Assembly (NCBI RefSeq): GCF_000190595.1
Contig: NC_015167.1
Span: forward strand, 2,593,501 to 2,657,500
DNA: 64,000 nucleotides
From: Cellulophaga lytica DSM 7489
GTDB lineage: Bacteria; Bacteroidota; Bacteroidia; Flavobacteriales; Flavobacteriaceae
Direction: 5' to 3'
Below the pieces are notes generated by a model. It did not search any database and was not told the origin of the DNA. It saw nothing but the letters and a program-made list of their open reading frames with translations. Below, piece after piece: positions 52,228 to 59,983 of the stretch. The translations under genes were made by a program, and so were the position numbers. Position 1 is the stretch's first letter. Each line of letters starts with the position of its first letter.

Positions 52228-53226
52228 ATGAGTATAGTTTCGGTAAAGGGTAATTCTGGCACTCCAAAGTACAAGCAAATAGTAGCATCTATAGAAGAGG
52301 CTGTGTTAAGTGGTGCTTTAAAAAAAGGAGATAAATTGCCATCTATAAATAGTATAAGAGATAAGCATAAGCTCTCTAGAGATACGGTTTTAATGGCTTT
52401 TAATGAGTTAAAAACACGTGGTATAGTGCAATCTATTGCAGGTAAAGGGTATTACTTAAACACAGAAGATGTTAATGTAGTACAAAAGGTTTTTTTATTA
52501 TTTGATGAGCTTAATTCTTTTAAAGAAGATTTATACAATTCTTTTTTAGATACATTAGGAGATAATGTACAGGTAGATATCTTTTTTCATCACTTTAATT
52601 CAGATATTTTTAGCAAGCTTATATATGACAATATAGGAGCGTACTCTTACTACGTTATTATGCCTGCAAATCTCCAAAATATTGGTCATGTTGTAGAAAA
52701 ACTACCTAAGGATAATGTTTATATTCTAGATCAAACTAATGCCGAGTTAAAAGCTTATCCGTCTATCTATCAAAATTTTAAAAAAAATGTTTTAAATGGT
52801 TTGTTAGAGAGTGCCTCGTTAATTTCTAAATATCAAAAAATGATATTGCTGTTTTCAAAAGAGAAACAGCCGCAAGGTATATTAGATGGCTTTAATGCAT
52901 TTTGTGCCACAAAAACTATAGCTCATGAACAAATTAGCACACTGCAAAATCGTGTGCCTGTTAAGGGAGAGTTGTACTTTATTTTAGATGATAGAGCACT
53001 TATTTTACTATTAAAAAAAATACAAGAACAGCAACTTGTTTTAGGTATGGATATAGGAATTATTTGTTACAATGATAGTTTGCTTAAAGAGGTTGTAGAA
53101 GGTGGTATTACTACAATATCTACCAATTTTTACACTATGGGAGAGCGTTTGGCACAAATGATTTTATCTAATGAAAATATACAAATAGAAAACCCAAATA
53201 GTTTAATTGTTAGAAACTCACTATAA
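52228..53226 (+). CDS. GntR-type regulator with periplasmic-binding-like effector domain
   Basis: 332 residues from ATG 52228. The GntR winged HTH (about 8-75) shows YKQIVASIEEAVLSGALKKG, KLPSINSIRDKHKLSRDTVLMA (in parts) and GIVQSIAGKGYYL. The rest resembles a type 1 periplasmic-binding-protein fold (VFLLFDELNSFKEDLY, MILLFSKEKQ, DIGIICYNDSLLKEV, GGITTISTNFYTMGERLA), the architecture of AraR-like sugar regulators. It is the first gene of the operon with galK, whose ATG is one base after its stop. It probably senses galactose or a derivative and represses the divergent promoters. Confidence 0.88.
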   Translation: MSIVSVKGNSGTPKYKQIVASIEEAVLSGALKKGDKLPSINSIRDKHKLSRDTVLMAFNELKTRGIVQSIAGKGYYLNTEDVNVVQKVFLLFDELNSFKEDLYNSFLDTLGDNVQVDIFFHHFNSDIFSKLIYDNIGAYSYYVIMPANLQNIGHVVEKLPKDNVYILDQTNAELKAYPSIYQNFKKNVLNGLLESASLISKYQKMILLFSKEKQPQGILDGFNAFCATKTIAHEQISTLQNRVPVKGELYFILDDRALILLLKKIQEQQLVLGMDIGIICYNDSLLKEVVEGGITTISTNFYTMGERLAQMILSNENIQIENPNSLIVRNSL

Positions 53227-53227
53227 C

Positions 53228-54376
53228 ATGAATAAAAAGTTACTAAAAGAGGTGAAAAATAGTTTTAAACATACATTTAAAACTAAACCACTTATGGTTT
53301 TTTCTCCAGGAAGAATAAATCTAATTGGTGAGCATACAGATTATAATGACGGATTTGTTTTTCCGGCAGCAATTAATAAAGGTATTGCCTTAGCCATACA
53401 AAAAACAAAAAAAAATGTATCTACAGTTTATGCTTTAAATAAAGAAGAAACCTATGAGTTTAGCTTACAAAGTGTTGCTCCTTTACAAAATGGTGGGTGG
53501 CGTAATTACATTTTGGGTGTAGTATCTGAAATACAAAAAAGAGAAATAGAGTTAAGCAATTTTAATATTGTTTTTGCAGGTAATATACCCGGTGGTGCAG
53601 GTTTATCTTCTTCTGCAGCATTAGAAAATAGTGTTGTTTATGGCTTAAATAAACTATTTAAACTTGGAATTTCTAAAGAAGAAATGATTTTAATTTCGCA
53701 AAAGGCAGAACACAATTATGCAGGTGTTAAATGCGGAATTATGGACCAGTATGCAAGTATGTTTGGTGTTAAAAATAGTGCTCTTTTGCTAGATTGTAGA
53801 ACAGTAAAGTCTAAATTATATAAACTAAATTTTAATGACTATAAGCTACTTTTAATTAATACAAACGTAAAGCATGACTTGTCTGAGAGTGCTTATAATG
53901 ATAGAAGAGAGGTTTGTGAAAAAGTTTCTAAAAAGTTAAATGTTAAAGCTTTAAGAGACGCTACAATACAAGATTTAAATACGATAAAAGCAGATATTAC
54001 AGAAGAAGATTACCAAAAAGCGTTATACATTATAGAAGAAAACCAGCGTGTAACTTCTTTTTCAAAAGCTATTAAGGCAGATGATATACAAGAGTTAGGT
54101 GCTTTATTATACCAATCTCATAATGGTTTAAGCACACAGTTTAAAGTTAGTTGTAAGGAGTTAGATTTTTTGGTTGATAAAACTAAAAACAATTCTAATA
54201 TATTAGGGGCAAGAATGATGGGTGGCGGCTTTGGAGGCTGTACTATTAACCTAATTTTAAAGTCAGAGATAAAATCATTTAAAAAAGAAATTGCTAAAGC
54301 GTTTAAAAAAGAATTTGGTACTAACTGCTCTATTTATAACGTAAAGCTATCTAACGGCACACAAAAAATAAAATAA
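53228..54376 (+). CDS. galK: Galactokinase
   Basis: 382 residues from ATG 53228; an upstream in-frame start at 53207 would lie in gntR and is unlikely. The GHMP-kinase layout is clear: the galactose signature GRINLIGEHTDYNDGFVFP (about 28-46), the ATP loop GGAGLSSSAALE (about 125-136), the catalytic Asp region GIMDQYAS, and the C-terminal GARMMGGGFGGC. It phosphorylates galactose at C1 with ATP in the cytosol. The start is one base beyond the gntR stop, and galT follows 23 nt later. Confidence 0.96.
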   Translation: MNKKLLKEVKNSFKHTFKTKPLMVFSPGRINLIGEHTDYNDGFVFPAAINKGIALAIQKTKKNVSTVYALNKEETYEFSLQSVAPLQNGGWRNYILGVVSEIQKREIELSNFNIVFAGNIPGGAGLSSSAALENSVVYGLNKLFKLGISKEEMILISQKAEHNYAGVKCGIMDQYASMFGVKNSALLLDCRTVKSKLYKLNFNDYKLLLINTNVKHDLSESAYNDRREVCEKVSKKLNVKALRDATIQDLNTIKADITEEDYQKALYIIEENQRVTSFSKAIKADDIQELGALLYQSHNGLSTQFKVSCKELDFLVDKTKNNSNILGARMMGGGFGGCTINLILKSEIKSFKKEIAKAFKKEFGTNCSIYNVKLSNGTQKIK

Positions 54377-54399
54377 AACAACCAGAATTCTACAATATA

Positions 54400-55419
54400 A
54401 TGAATACAGATTTACAAGATTTTTCGCATAAACGTTTTAATATATTAACAGGAGAATGGGTATTGGTTTCTCCACACAGAGCAAAAAGACCTTGGCAAGG
54501 ACAAAACGAGGCTGTGTCTAATGAGGTAAGGCCTGCTTACGACCCTAGTTGTTATTTATGTGCAGGAAATACTAGAATTAACGGAGAAGTAAATCCAGAT
54601 TATAAAGATGTTTTTGTGTTTACTAATGATTTTGCAGCACTACAAACAGATTCTAAAACCTTTTCTGTAAATAATGGTTTGTTTAAAGCAGAAAGTGAGC
54701 AAGGTATTTGTAAAGTAATTTGTTTTAGTCCAGACCACTCTAAGAGTTTGGCAGATATGGCTGTAGAAGACATTAATAAAGTAGTAACAACTTGGCAAAA
54801 AGAGTATGTAGAGCTTGGTAGTAATGACACTATTAATTATGTTCAAATTTTTGAAAATAAAGGAGCTGTTATGGGGTGTAGTAATCCACACCCACACGGA
54901 CAAATATGGTCACAGTCTACCTTGCCTAACGAAATTTTAAAAAAAGAAAAAGAGCAAAAAGAGTACTACGCTAAAAATAAAAGAAGTCTTTTAGGAGATT
55001 ATTTACAACAAGAAATAGAGGCTAATGAGCGTATAATTTATACGAATGAAGATTTTATTGTATTAACCCCATTTTGGGCTGTTTGGCCTTTTGAGGTAAT
55101 GATAGTTCCCAAAAAACAATACAACAATATTAGTCAAATATCTAATACAGAATCTTTAGCTTTTGCAGATGCAATTTCTGTTATTACAAAGGCCTATGAT
55201 AAGTTATTTAATACCTCTTTCCCTTATTCTAGTGGTATACACCAAGCACCAACAAACGGTAAAGATAATAGCCATTGGCATTGGCATATGAGTTTTTACC
55301 CACCATTATTACGCAGTGCAACAGTTAAAAAATTTATGGTTGGGTATGAAATGTTTGGGTCGCCACAAAGAGATATTACAGCAGAGCAAGCAGCATCTAG
55401 GTTAAGATACTTAATTTAA
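54400..55419 (+). CDS. galT: Galactose-1-phosphate uridylyltransferase
   Basis: 339 residues. The HIT-like active site HPHGQ is at 164-168 with nucleophile His 166, and zinc ligands Cys 51 and Cys 54 in CYLC are present. The N-terminal RFNILTGEWVLVSPHRAKRPW and the C-terminal NGKDNSHWHWHMSFYPP (second zinc/iron site) segments are typical. It exchanges UMP between UDP-glucose and galactose 1-phosphate. It completes galK-galT-galE. Its last four bases overlap the end of the convergent acetyltransferase gene. Confidence 0.97.
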   Translation: MNTDLQDFSHKRFNILTGEWVLVSPHRAKRPWQGQNEAVSNEVRPAYDPSCYLCAGNTRINGEVNPDYKDVFVFTNDFAALQTDSKTFSVNNGLFKAESEQGICKVICFSPDHSKSLADMAVEDINKVVTTWQKEYVELGSNDTINYVQIFENKGAVMGCSNPHPHGQIWSQSTLPNEILKKEKEQKEYYAKNKRSLLGDYLQQEIEANERIIYTNEDFIVLTPFWAVWPFEVMIVPKKQYNNISQISNTESLAFADAISVITKAYDKLFNTSFPYSSGIHQAPTNGKDNSHWHWHMSFYPPLLRSATVKKFMVGYEMFGSPQRDITAEQAASRLRYLI

Positions 55420-56054
55420 GAATTCATAAGTTCTTGAAATTTTTCGGCAAAAAGAGATACGTGGTACCCGTCTGCTAATCCATGGTGTAAGTGTATAGAA
55501 ATAGACATTTGTTGCTTGTTATTTATACTTACTACTTTACCAAAGGATATTTTTGGGCAACTGTCTGGTAAGTTATAGTTTCTGGCGTGTGACATACTAG
55601 TGAAATTTAACCAAGGAAGGGCAGAAAAGTGTATTACTGCATTAAAGTCGTCACTATCTTTTGGAGTAGGAAATAGTGTAGTTCCCTTTTTAACTTTTTC
55701 TATTTCTTCTTTAGCATTTTTAATAAATTCAGTTTCGTTTTTATGATATATAATGTTAGAAAAACCAAAGGTATTGTTATCTCTGCCTATTGTGGGGGAT
55801 GCATTTATGCTGTCATATAAATAAACGTTATCATCAATAATTCTGTACCTAAAGTTTTCAACCATATTAGCAGCCTTTGTTGCTCTGTACAAATAATATA
55901 AAAAAAATGAAGTTTCTTTTTTTTTAGCTTTTTTTAATGCTATTGTGCAATCTATAGTTAATGTAATACCAAAAAAAGGTTCAGTAAAAGCAGAAAAAAA
56001 ATTATAGTGTTCTGTGCGTTCCCAATTGCTTAAATTTACTTTTGTTCTTTTCAT
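55416..56054 (-). CDS. Chloramphenicol acetyltransferase-like protein (CatA fold)
   Basis: 212 residues, the size of type A CATs. The catalytic motif HHGLADGYHVSLF (about 191-203) supplies the His general base and the Asp that positions an Arg. Upstream, NWERTEHYNFFSAFTEP at the N-terminus, SFFLYYLYRA and the FRYRI segment are also typical. CatA enzymes are trimers that acetylate the 3-hydroxyl of chloramphenicol with acetyl-CoA. Many chromosomal relatives in Bacteroidota have other or unknown acceptors, so resistance must not be assumed. It lies alone between galT and the kdg regulator; no mobile element is adjacent. Confidence 0.85.
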   Translation of the reverse strand: MKRTKVNLSNWERTEHYNFFSAFTEPFFGITLTIDCTIALKKAKKKETSFFLYYLYRATKAANMVENFRYRIIDDNVYLYDSINASPTIGRDNNTFGFSNIIYHKNETEFIKNAKEEIEKVKKGTTLFPTPKDSDDFNAVIHFSALPWLNFTSMSHARNYNLPDSCPKISFGKVVSINNKQQMSISIHLHHGLADGYHVSLFAEKFQELMNS

Positions 56055-56108
56055 ATTATAACTAAAATCTCTTAATTTTAAGTAAAAATAAAAAAACTAA
56101 TGAGTTTC

Positions 56109-57122
56109 TTAAGAAGATTCTCTAACAATAAGTTTAGCCTCTAATATCTTTTTGTTTAATTGCTGTGTAGCTGTTTTTTTGTCTGCATATTCTAAAAAGG
56201 TTTGTGCAGCAATTTTACCAATTTCTGCACTATGTTGGTCTACACTTGTTATGGTAGGTGTAACCATTGTGGTAAAGGGTTCGTTACCAAAACCAACAAG
56301 CGCAATAGTATTAGGCACCGCTATATTTTCTTCTTTTAAAACTTGCAAAGCACCAAGAGCAGCATAATCACTAGCAGCATATACAGCATCTGGTGGGTTC
56401 TGTAGGGCAAGTAATTTTTTCATTTGTATTCTACCATCTTCAATAGTAAGGTTACTTTCGCTTACATAATCATCAATAAAAGTAAAATTGTGTTTGTGTA
56501 GAGCATCAACATAACCTCTAATTCTGTTGTTAAAAATACGTGTGTGTTTAAATCCGCCTATATGAGCAATTTTTTTACAACCTTTTTGAGCCAAATGGTC
56601 AACAATCATATGGCTACTATCATAATCGTTAATACCAATGTAATCAACATTTAAATCGTTTTCACCTCTATCAAACAAAATAAGAGGTATGCCTTTGGTT
56701 TTTATTTTTTCAAAAAAGTCTAAATCCACCGTTTCATTTGCCATAGAAGCAATAATACCATCTACTTGCGTAAAAAGTAGTGTGTCTATATTGTTACATT
56801 CTTTAGTGTAAGACTCGTTAGACTGTGTTACAATAACATTATACCCTTTGCTGTTTAATACCTCTTCTATATTTTGTAAAACCGATGAAAAATAAGAACT
56901 ATTGGTACTTGGCACCATTACGCCAACCAAATTACTTTTACCACTACGTAGGGCACTAGCAAGGTTATTTGGCTGATAATCCAACTCTTTTGCTATTTTT
57001 TTTACAGCCTCTTTGGTTTTTTTACTAATTCTAGAGTCGTTACGCAAAGCCTTACTAACAGCAGCGGTAGATATGTTTAGCTTAACAGCAATATCTTTTA
57101 GAGTGGTTTTTTTGTTTGACAA
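56109..57122 (-). CDS. LacI-family regulator of the kdgK-eda genes
   Basis: 337 residues starting with TTG at 57122; no in-frame ATG exists before the HTH. The HTH TLKDIAVKLNISTAAVSKAL is followed by the hinge YQPNNLASALRSG and a sugar-binding-type effector domain (LVGVMVPSTNSSYFSSV, DGIIASMANE, HIGGFKHTR, DAVYAASDYAALG). Exact GCTTAATCGATTAACCA sites lie at its own start region and before kdgK, so it most likely represses both directions. The expected effector is KDG or a related uronate breakdown product, by analogy with KdgR-type regulators; that is inference. Confidence 0.92.
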   Translation of the reverse strand: MSNKKTTLKDIAVKLNISTAAVSKALRNDSRISKKTKEAVKKIAKELDYQPNNLASALRSGKSNLVGVMVPSTNSSYFSSVLQNIEEVLNSKGYNVIVTQSNESYTKECNNIDTLLFTQVDGIIASMANETVDLDFFEKIKTKGIPLILFDRGENDLNVDYIGINDYDSSHMIVDHLAQKGCKKIAHIGGFKHTRIFNNRIRGYVDALHKHNFTFIDDYVSESNLTIEDGRIQMKKLLALQNPPDAVYAASDYAALGALQVLKEENIAVPNTIALVGFGNEPFTTMVTPTITSVDQHSAEIGKIAAQTFLEYADKKTATQQLNKKILEAKLIVRESS

Positions 57123-57138
57123 TTTTTAATATATTTGC

Positions 57139-57150
57139 TTAATCGATTAA
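57139..57150. promoter_or_regulatory. LacI-type operator 1
   Basis: TTAATCGATTAA is a perfect 12-bp palindrome with the central CG typical of LacI operators. It lies 2 bp downstream of the regulator's -7 element, over the probable transcription start, and 17 bp (GCTTAATCGATTAACCA) are shared with operator 2. Confidence 0.75.
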
Positions 57151-57151
57151 C

Positions 57152-57181
57152 CAAAAGTATTGAAAATACACATATAATCAA
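57152..57181 (-). promoter_or_regulatory. Promoter of the kdg LacI-type regulator
   Basis: On the minus strand TTG (57181-57179), 19 nt, then TACTTTTG (57159-57152) match both Bacteroidota boxes. The operator at 57139-57150 directly follows. Confidence 0.6.
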
Positions 57182-57230
57182 AGCTACTATAGTGTAACAA
57201 GGTGGTTTTGATTTTATTTTAGCTCAATGC

Positions 57231-57242
57231 TTAATCGATTAA
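57231..57242. promoter_or_regulatory. LacI-type operator 2, before kdgK
   Basis: A second perfect TTAATCGATTAA, embedded in the same 17-bp sequence as operator 1 and in the same orientation, lies 32 nt before the kdgK ATG. The two centres are 92 bp apart, which would permit looping. No exact -7 box for kdgK was found. Confidence 0.75.
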
Positions 57243-57274
57243 CCATATGTAAATTTTAATTAAAAAATATAAAA

Positions 57275-58297
57275 ATGAGTAAAGTTGTCACCTTTGGAGA
57301 AATTATGTTGCGTTTGTCTACACAAAGACATTTGCGCTTTTCGCAAGCAAATAACTTTACGGCTACGTATGGTGGTGGCGAGTTTAATGTTGCAGTATCT
57401 ATTGCAAATTATGGTTTAGAGGCCGAGTTTGTTACACGTTTACCAGATAATGATTTGGGTCATACAGCCCTAATGGAAATAAAAAAACGTAATGTACAAG
57501 CTAAAAATATTGCTTTTGGAGGTGATAGGTTAGGTGTATATTTTTTAGAAACCGGTGCAGGTACTAGAGGTAGTAAGGTGGTGTATGACAGAGCTAATAG
57601 TGCAATGGCAACCATTACACCAGGTACTATAAATTGGGAAGAAGTTTTTAAAGACGCCACCGTTTTTCATTGGAGTGGTGTAACACCAGCAGTATCACAA
57701 ACAGCAGCAGATGTATGTTTAGAGGCCGTAAAAGTAGCCAGTAAGATGGGTGTTTTTATAACATCGGATCTAAATTACAGAGCAAAATTGTGGCAATATG
57801 GCAAAGAACCTAAAGATATTATGCCAGAGTTATTATCTTATAGCAATGTAATTTTGGGCGACTTAGATACCGCATTTTTTATGTCGGGCTTGGCAGAAGA
57901 AAAACCAGATTACCAAAATAAAGCGTCCTTACCAAGCTTGTATAATAAATTGTTTACATTGTATCCTAATTTAGAAAAAGTAGCTACAACATTACGCTAC
58001 TCTATAAGCGCATCTCACCAACAGATTGGAGGTATTTTGTATGATAATGGCGAGCTGTACAGCGCAGCAATAAAAGATGTTACGCCAGTTGTAGATAGGG
58101 TAGGTAGCGGAGATGCTTTTATGGGAGGTTTAATTTATGGCTTACTAAATAAAGAATATAACGCACAACAAGCAGTAGATTTTGCAGTAGCAGCCTGTTG
58201 TTTAAAGCATACCATAGCCGGAGACATTAATTTGGTAACGGCAGATGAGGTAGAAAAACTAATGAGTGGCGATGCCTCTGGTAAAGTAGCACGCTAA
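57275..58297 (+). CDS. kdgK: 2-dehydro-3-deoxygluconokinase (PfkB family)
   Basis: 340 residues. PfkB landmarks are the N-terminal VTFGEIMLRLS, GGGEFNVAVSIANYGLEAEFVT (in parts), and the C-terminal DRVGSGDAFMGGLIYGL with the catalytic Asp in GSGDAF. It phosphorylates 2-keto-3-deoxygluconate (KDG) to KDPG in the cytosol. The pairing with an aldolase 33 nt downstream and with a LacI-type regulator identifies the substrate better than the family alone. In marine flavobacteria this module usually serves alginate or pectin breakdown; no lyase is present in this window. Confidence 0.93.
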   Translation: MSKVVTFGEIMLRLSTQRHLRFSQANNFTATYGGGEFNVAVSIANYGLEAEFVTRLPDNDLGHTALMEIKKRNVQAKNIAFGGDRLGVYFLETGAGTRGSKVVYDRANSAMATITPGTINWEEVFKDATVFHWSGVTPAVSQTAADVCLEAVKVASKMGVFITSDLNYRAKLWQYGKEPKDIMPELLSYSNVILGDLDTAFFMSGLAEEKPDYQNKASLPSLYNKLFTLYPNLEKVATTLRYSISASHQQIGGILYDNGELYSAAIKDVTPVVDRVGSGDAFMGGLIYGLLNKEYNAQQAVDFAVAACCLKHTIAGDINLVTADEVEKLMSGDASGKVAR

Positions 58298-58330
58298 CAC
58301 TTAAAAATAATAAAAACACAGCATACAATT

Positions 58331-59002
58331 ATGGCACAATATAGCAGAATAGAAGTTTTTAATACAATGAATGAAACCGGTTTGGTACCCTTGTTTTACC
58401 ATTCTGATGTAGATTTAGCAAAAAACATTTTAAAAGCTTGTTACAATGGAGGCGCACGCTTAATGGAATTTACCGCACGTGGAGATTTTGCTTTTGAAGT
58501 CTTTTCTGAGCTAAATAAATATGCCATAAAAGAATTACCGGGTATGGTATTAGGTGTTGGTTCTGTTACAGATGCTGCAGCAGCCTCTTTGTATATGCAA
58601 ATGGGAGCCAATTTTATTGTAACACCATCTTTTAGAGAAGACATTGCCATAGCCTGTAACAGACGCAAAGTAATGTGGTCTCCTGGATGTGGTTCTTTAA
58701 AAGAAATAAACACAGCAGAAGAGTTGGGTTGTGAGGTAGTAAAGCTATTTCCTGGCGCAACCTACGGAGCAGGTTTTGTAAAAGCCATAAAAGGCCCACA
58801 ACCGTGGACAAACGTAATGCCAACAGGCGGTGTAACTACAGAAGAAGACAATTTAACAGCTTGGTTTAATGCAGGTGTTACTTGTGTTGGTATAGGCTCT
58901 AAATTAATTAGTAAAGATGTTATAGCTAATAAAGATTATAAAGGCTTAGAGGCTACCGTAAAACAAACTATAGCAGTAATTAAAAAGCTAAAGAAAAAAT
59001 AA
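58331..59002 (+). CDS. eda: KDPG/KHG aldolase
   Basis: 223 residues, a class I aldolase of the Entner-Doudoroff type. Glu 46 in LMEFTARG and the Schiff-base Lys 138 in VVKLFPG align with the catalytic Glu 45 and Lys 133 of the E. coli enzyme. LGVGSVTDAAAA, NFIVTPSF, WSPGCGS and the phosphate-binding NVMPTGGVT segment are also present. It splits KDPG to pyruvate and glyceraldehyde 3-phosphate. It is cotranscribed with kdgK and followed by a strong terminator. Confidence 0.95.
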   Translation: MAQYSRIEVFNTMNETGLVPLFYHSDVDLAKNILKACYNGGARLMEFTARGDFAFEVFSELNKYAIKELPGMVLGVGSVTDAAAASLYMQMGANFIVTPSFREDIAIACNRRKVMWSPGCGSLKEINTAEELGCEVVKLFPGATYGAGFVKAIKGPQPWTNVMPTGGVTTEEDNLTAWFNAGVTCVGIGSKLISKDVIANKDYKGLEATVKQTIAVIKKLKKK

Positions 59003-59039
59003 ATTATCCCATTTTAGGGTTATACTAAACACAAACCAC

Positions 59040-59073
59040 AAAACCATACTTGTAGTAAAGTATGGTTTTTTTT
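59040..59073 (+). terminator. Rho-independent terminator after eda
   Basis: Perfect 12-bp arms, AAAACCATACTT at 59040-59051 and its complement at 59058-59069, with a 6-nt loop and eight T from 59066 to 59073. Confidence 0.88.
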
Positions 59074-59218
59074 ATGCCTAAAAGTTAAAAGTATTTTACA
59101 TTTTAAGTTACTATAGCTACCATTTATAATTAATTCTGATACAATTACACATATCTGTATTTGTACTAAAAAAAATGTTTTTATATTGTAAGAAAATTAA
59201 GCGCTAAAATTAGAAATG

Positions 59219-59267
59219 TGCGTTTATTACACCAATATGGGTGAATAAACGCAATTAATTGCGTTTA
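59219..59267. repeat. Overlapping palindromes built from TGCGTTTA, leader of the cassette array
   Basis: TGCGTTTA occurs three times in alternating orientation. Copies 1 and 2 form a hairpin (TGCGTTTATT 59219-59228 with AATAAACGCA 59244-59253, plus CACC/GGTG inside). Copies 2 and 3 form a perfect 22-bp palindrome at 59246-59267 with centre AATT. The two hairpins exclude each other. It ends one base before the CTAAC-TA-GTTAG palindrome at the cassette boundary. Confidence 0.7.
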
Positions 59268-59284
59268 CTAACTAGTTAGCATTA
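59268..59284 (+). other. Left boundary of cassette array (candidate attI-like or leading site)
   Basis: CTAACTAGTTAG (59268-59279) is a perfect palindrome containing an R-type box GTTAGC at 59275-59280. GTTAGCATTA (59275-59284) is the exact reverse complement of TAATGCTAAC at 59760-59769, the trailing end of cassette 1. By integron logic the cassette starts after G 59275. Confidence 0.55.
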
Positions 59285-59306
59285 ATAACTCAAAGAATGT
59301 GATTTA

Positions 59307-59762
59307 ATGAATCAAAAGGAAAAAATATTTAAACAATGGAAAGAAAATACATCGAGTAGAATTGAAAATTGGAAAAAGGGACTTATTGATAAAGAAGAGG
59401 AATTAGTGTTAGACTTTTCAGAGAGTTCTCTTTCTAGTTTAGAAAATCACATAATTAGTAAGTACAGCCTAGTTGATTTAAAAAATAAAGAAAAAAACAA
59501 TGAACTTGATGGGATTGTTTCATATATGGGAGAAACTCTAATCCGCTTAATTCCAGAATCAAAATGGATTATCTATACTGAAGATAAAACGAATGTTTAT
59601 TATAACTTACCTTGTGTTTATACAAAGTATAGTGGTTCTATTTCTGTCCATTTCCTGTTGAGAGAAATATTAAACGCAAAAACATTCGATATAATAGAAA
59701 CTCGTTTAAAGGCAGTTCTAAAATGTGATGAGGAAATTAGAAAACACTTAAAAGAAAACTAA
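59307..59762 (+). CDS. Unknown protein, cargo of cassette 1
   Basis: 151 residues; I do not recognise a family. The sequence is hydrophilic with no signal peptide or membrane segment, so it is probably cytosolic. Its N-terminal half is charged and helical (MNQKEKIFKQWKEN, DKEEELVLDFSESS), and the middle carries IVSYMGETLIRLIPESKWIIY, a pattern reminiscent of small immunity-like or SMI1-like proteins but too weak to assign. It occupies nearly the whole cassette: the ATG is 31 nt from the left boundary and the TAA itself forms the first bases of the attC-like site. That tight packing is typical for integron cassettes, which often carry unknown small proteins. Confidence 0.6.
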   Translation: MNQKEKIFKQWKENTSSRIENWKKGLIDKEEELVLDFSESSLSSLENHIISKYSLVDLKNKEKNNELDGIVSYMGETLIRLIPESKWIIYTEDKTNVYYNLPCVYTKYSGSISVHFLLREILNAKTFDIIETRLKAVLKCDEEIRKHLKEN

Positions 59763-59963
59763 TGCTAACACTGTATATAGCAAATACGGCGCTCGGTGGT
59801 TTAAGGAAGTTCAGTGCTATTTACCAACACCGCCAAATCGTTGATTTGGCTTTTAAGAATGAATAAATTAAAAACAAAATACAACGTTTTGGCTCAGTGC
59901 AACTTGAAAGTTTATCGCTTTCTACTGCCCTACTTGCCATATACTAAACGTTAGCAACAAGCC
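59760..59963 (+). repeat. attC-like site 1 (between cassettes 1 and 2)
   Basis: The site begins with R'' GCTAAC (59764-59769) directly at the stop codon of cassette gene 1 and ends with R' GTTAGC (59950-59955). The outer 25-30 nt of both ends are imperfectly complementary: GTATATAGCAAATACGGC at 59773-59790 corresponds to GTATATGGCAAGTAGGGC on the opposite strand of the right end, 15 of 18. An internal 8-bp hairpin, GCCAAATC (59832-59839) with GATTTGGC (59843-59850), lies in the centre. At 192 bp from R'' to R' it is longer than most attC sites. The right part, GTTAGCAAC and following AAGCC, matches the far end of cassette 2. Confidence 0.65.
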
Positions 59964-59983
59964 ATAGCAAACCCTAAATAAGA

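Larger units (their letters stand above)
59003..59306. other. 304-nt region between eda and the first cassette gene
   Basis: It contains the eda terminator (59040-59073), about 130 nt of AT-rich sequence in which I see nothing, then palindromes at 59219-59279 and the start of the cassette array at 59275/59276. No integrase gene or fragment is visible. Confidence 0.8.
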
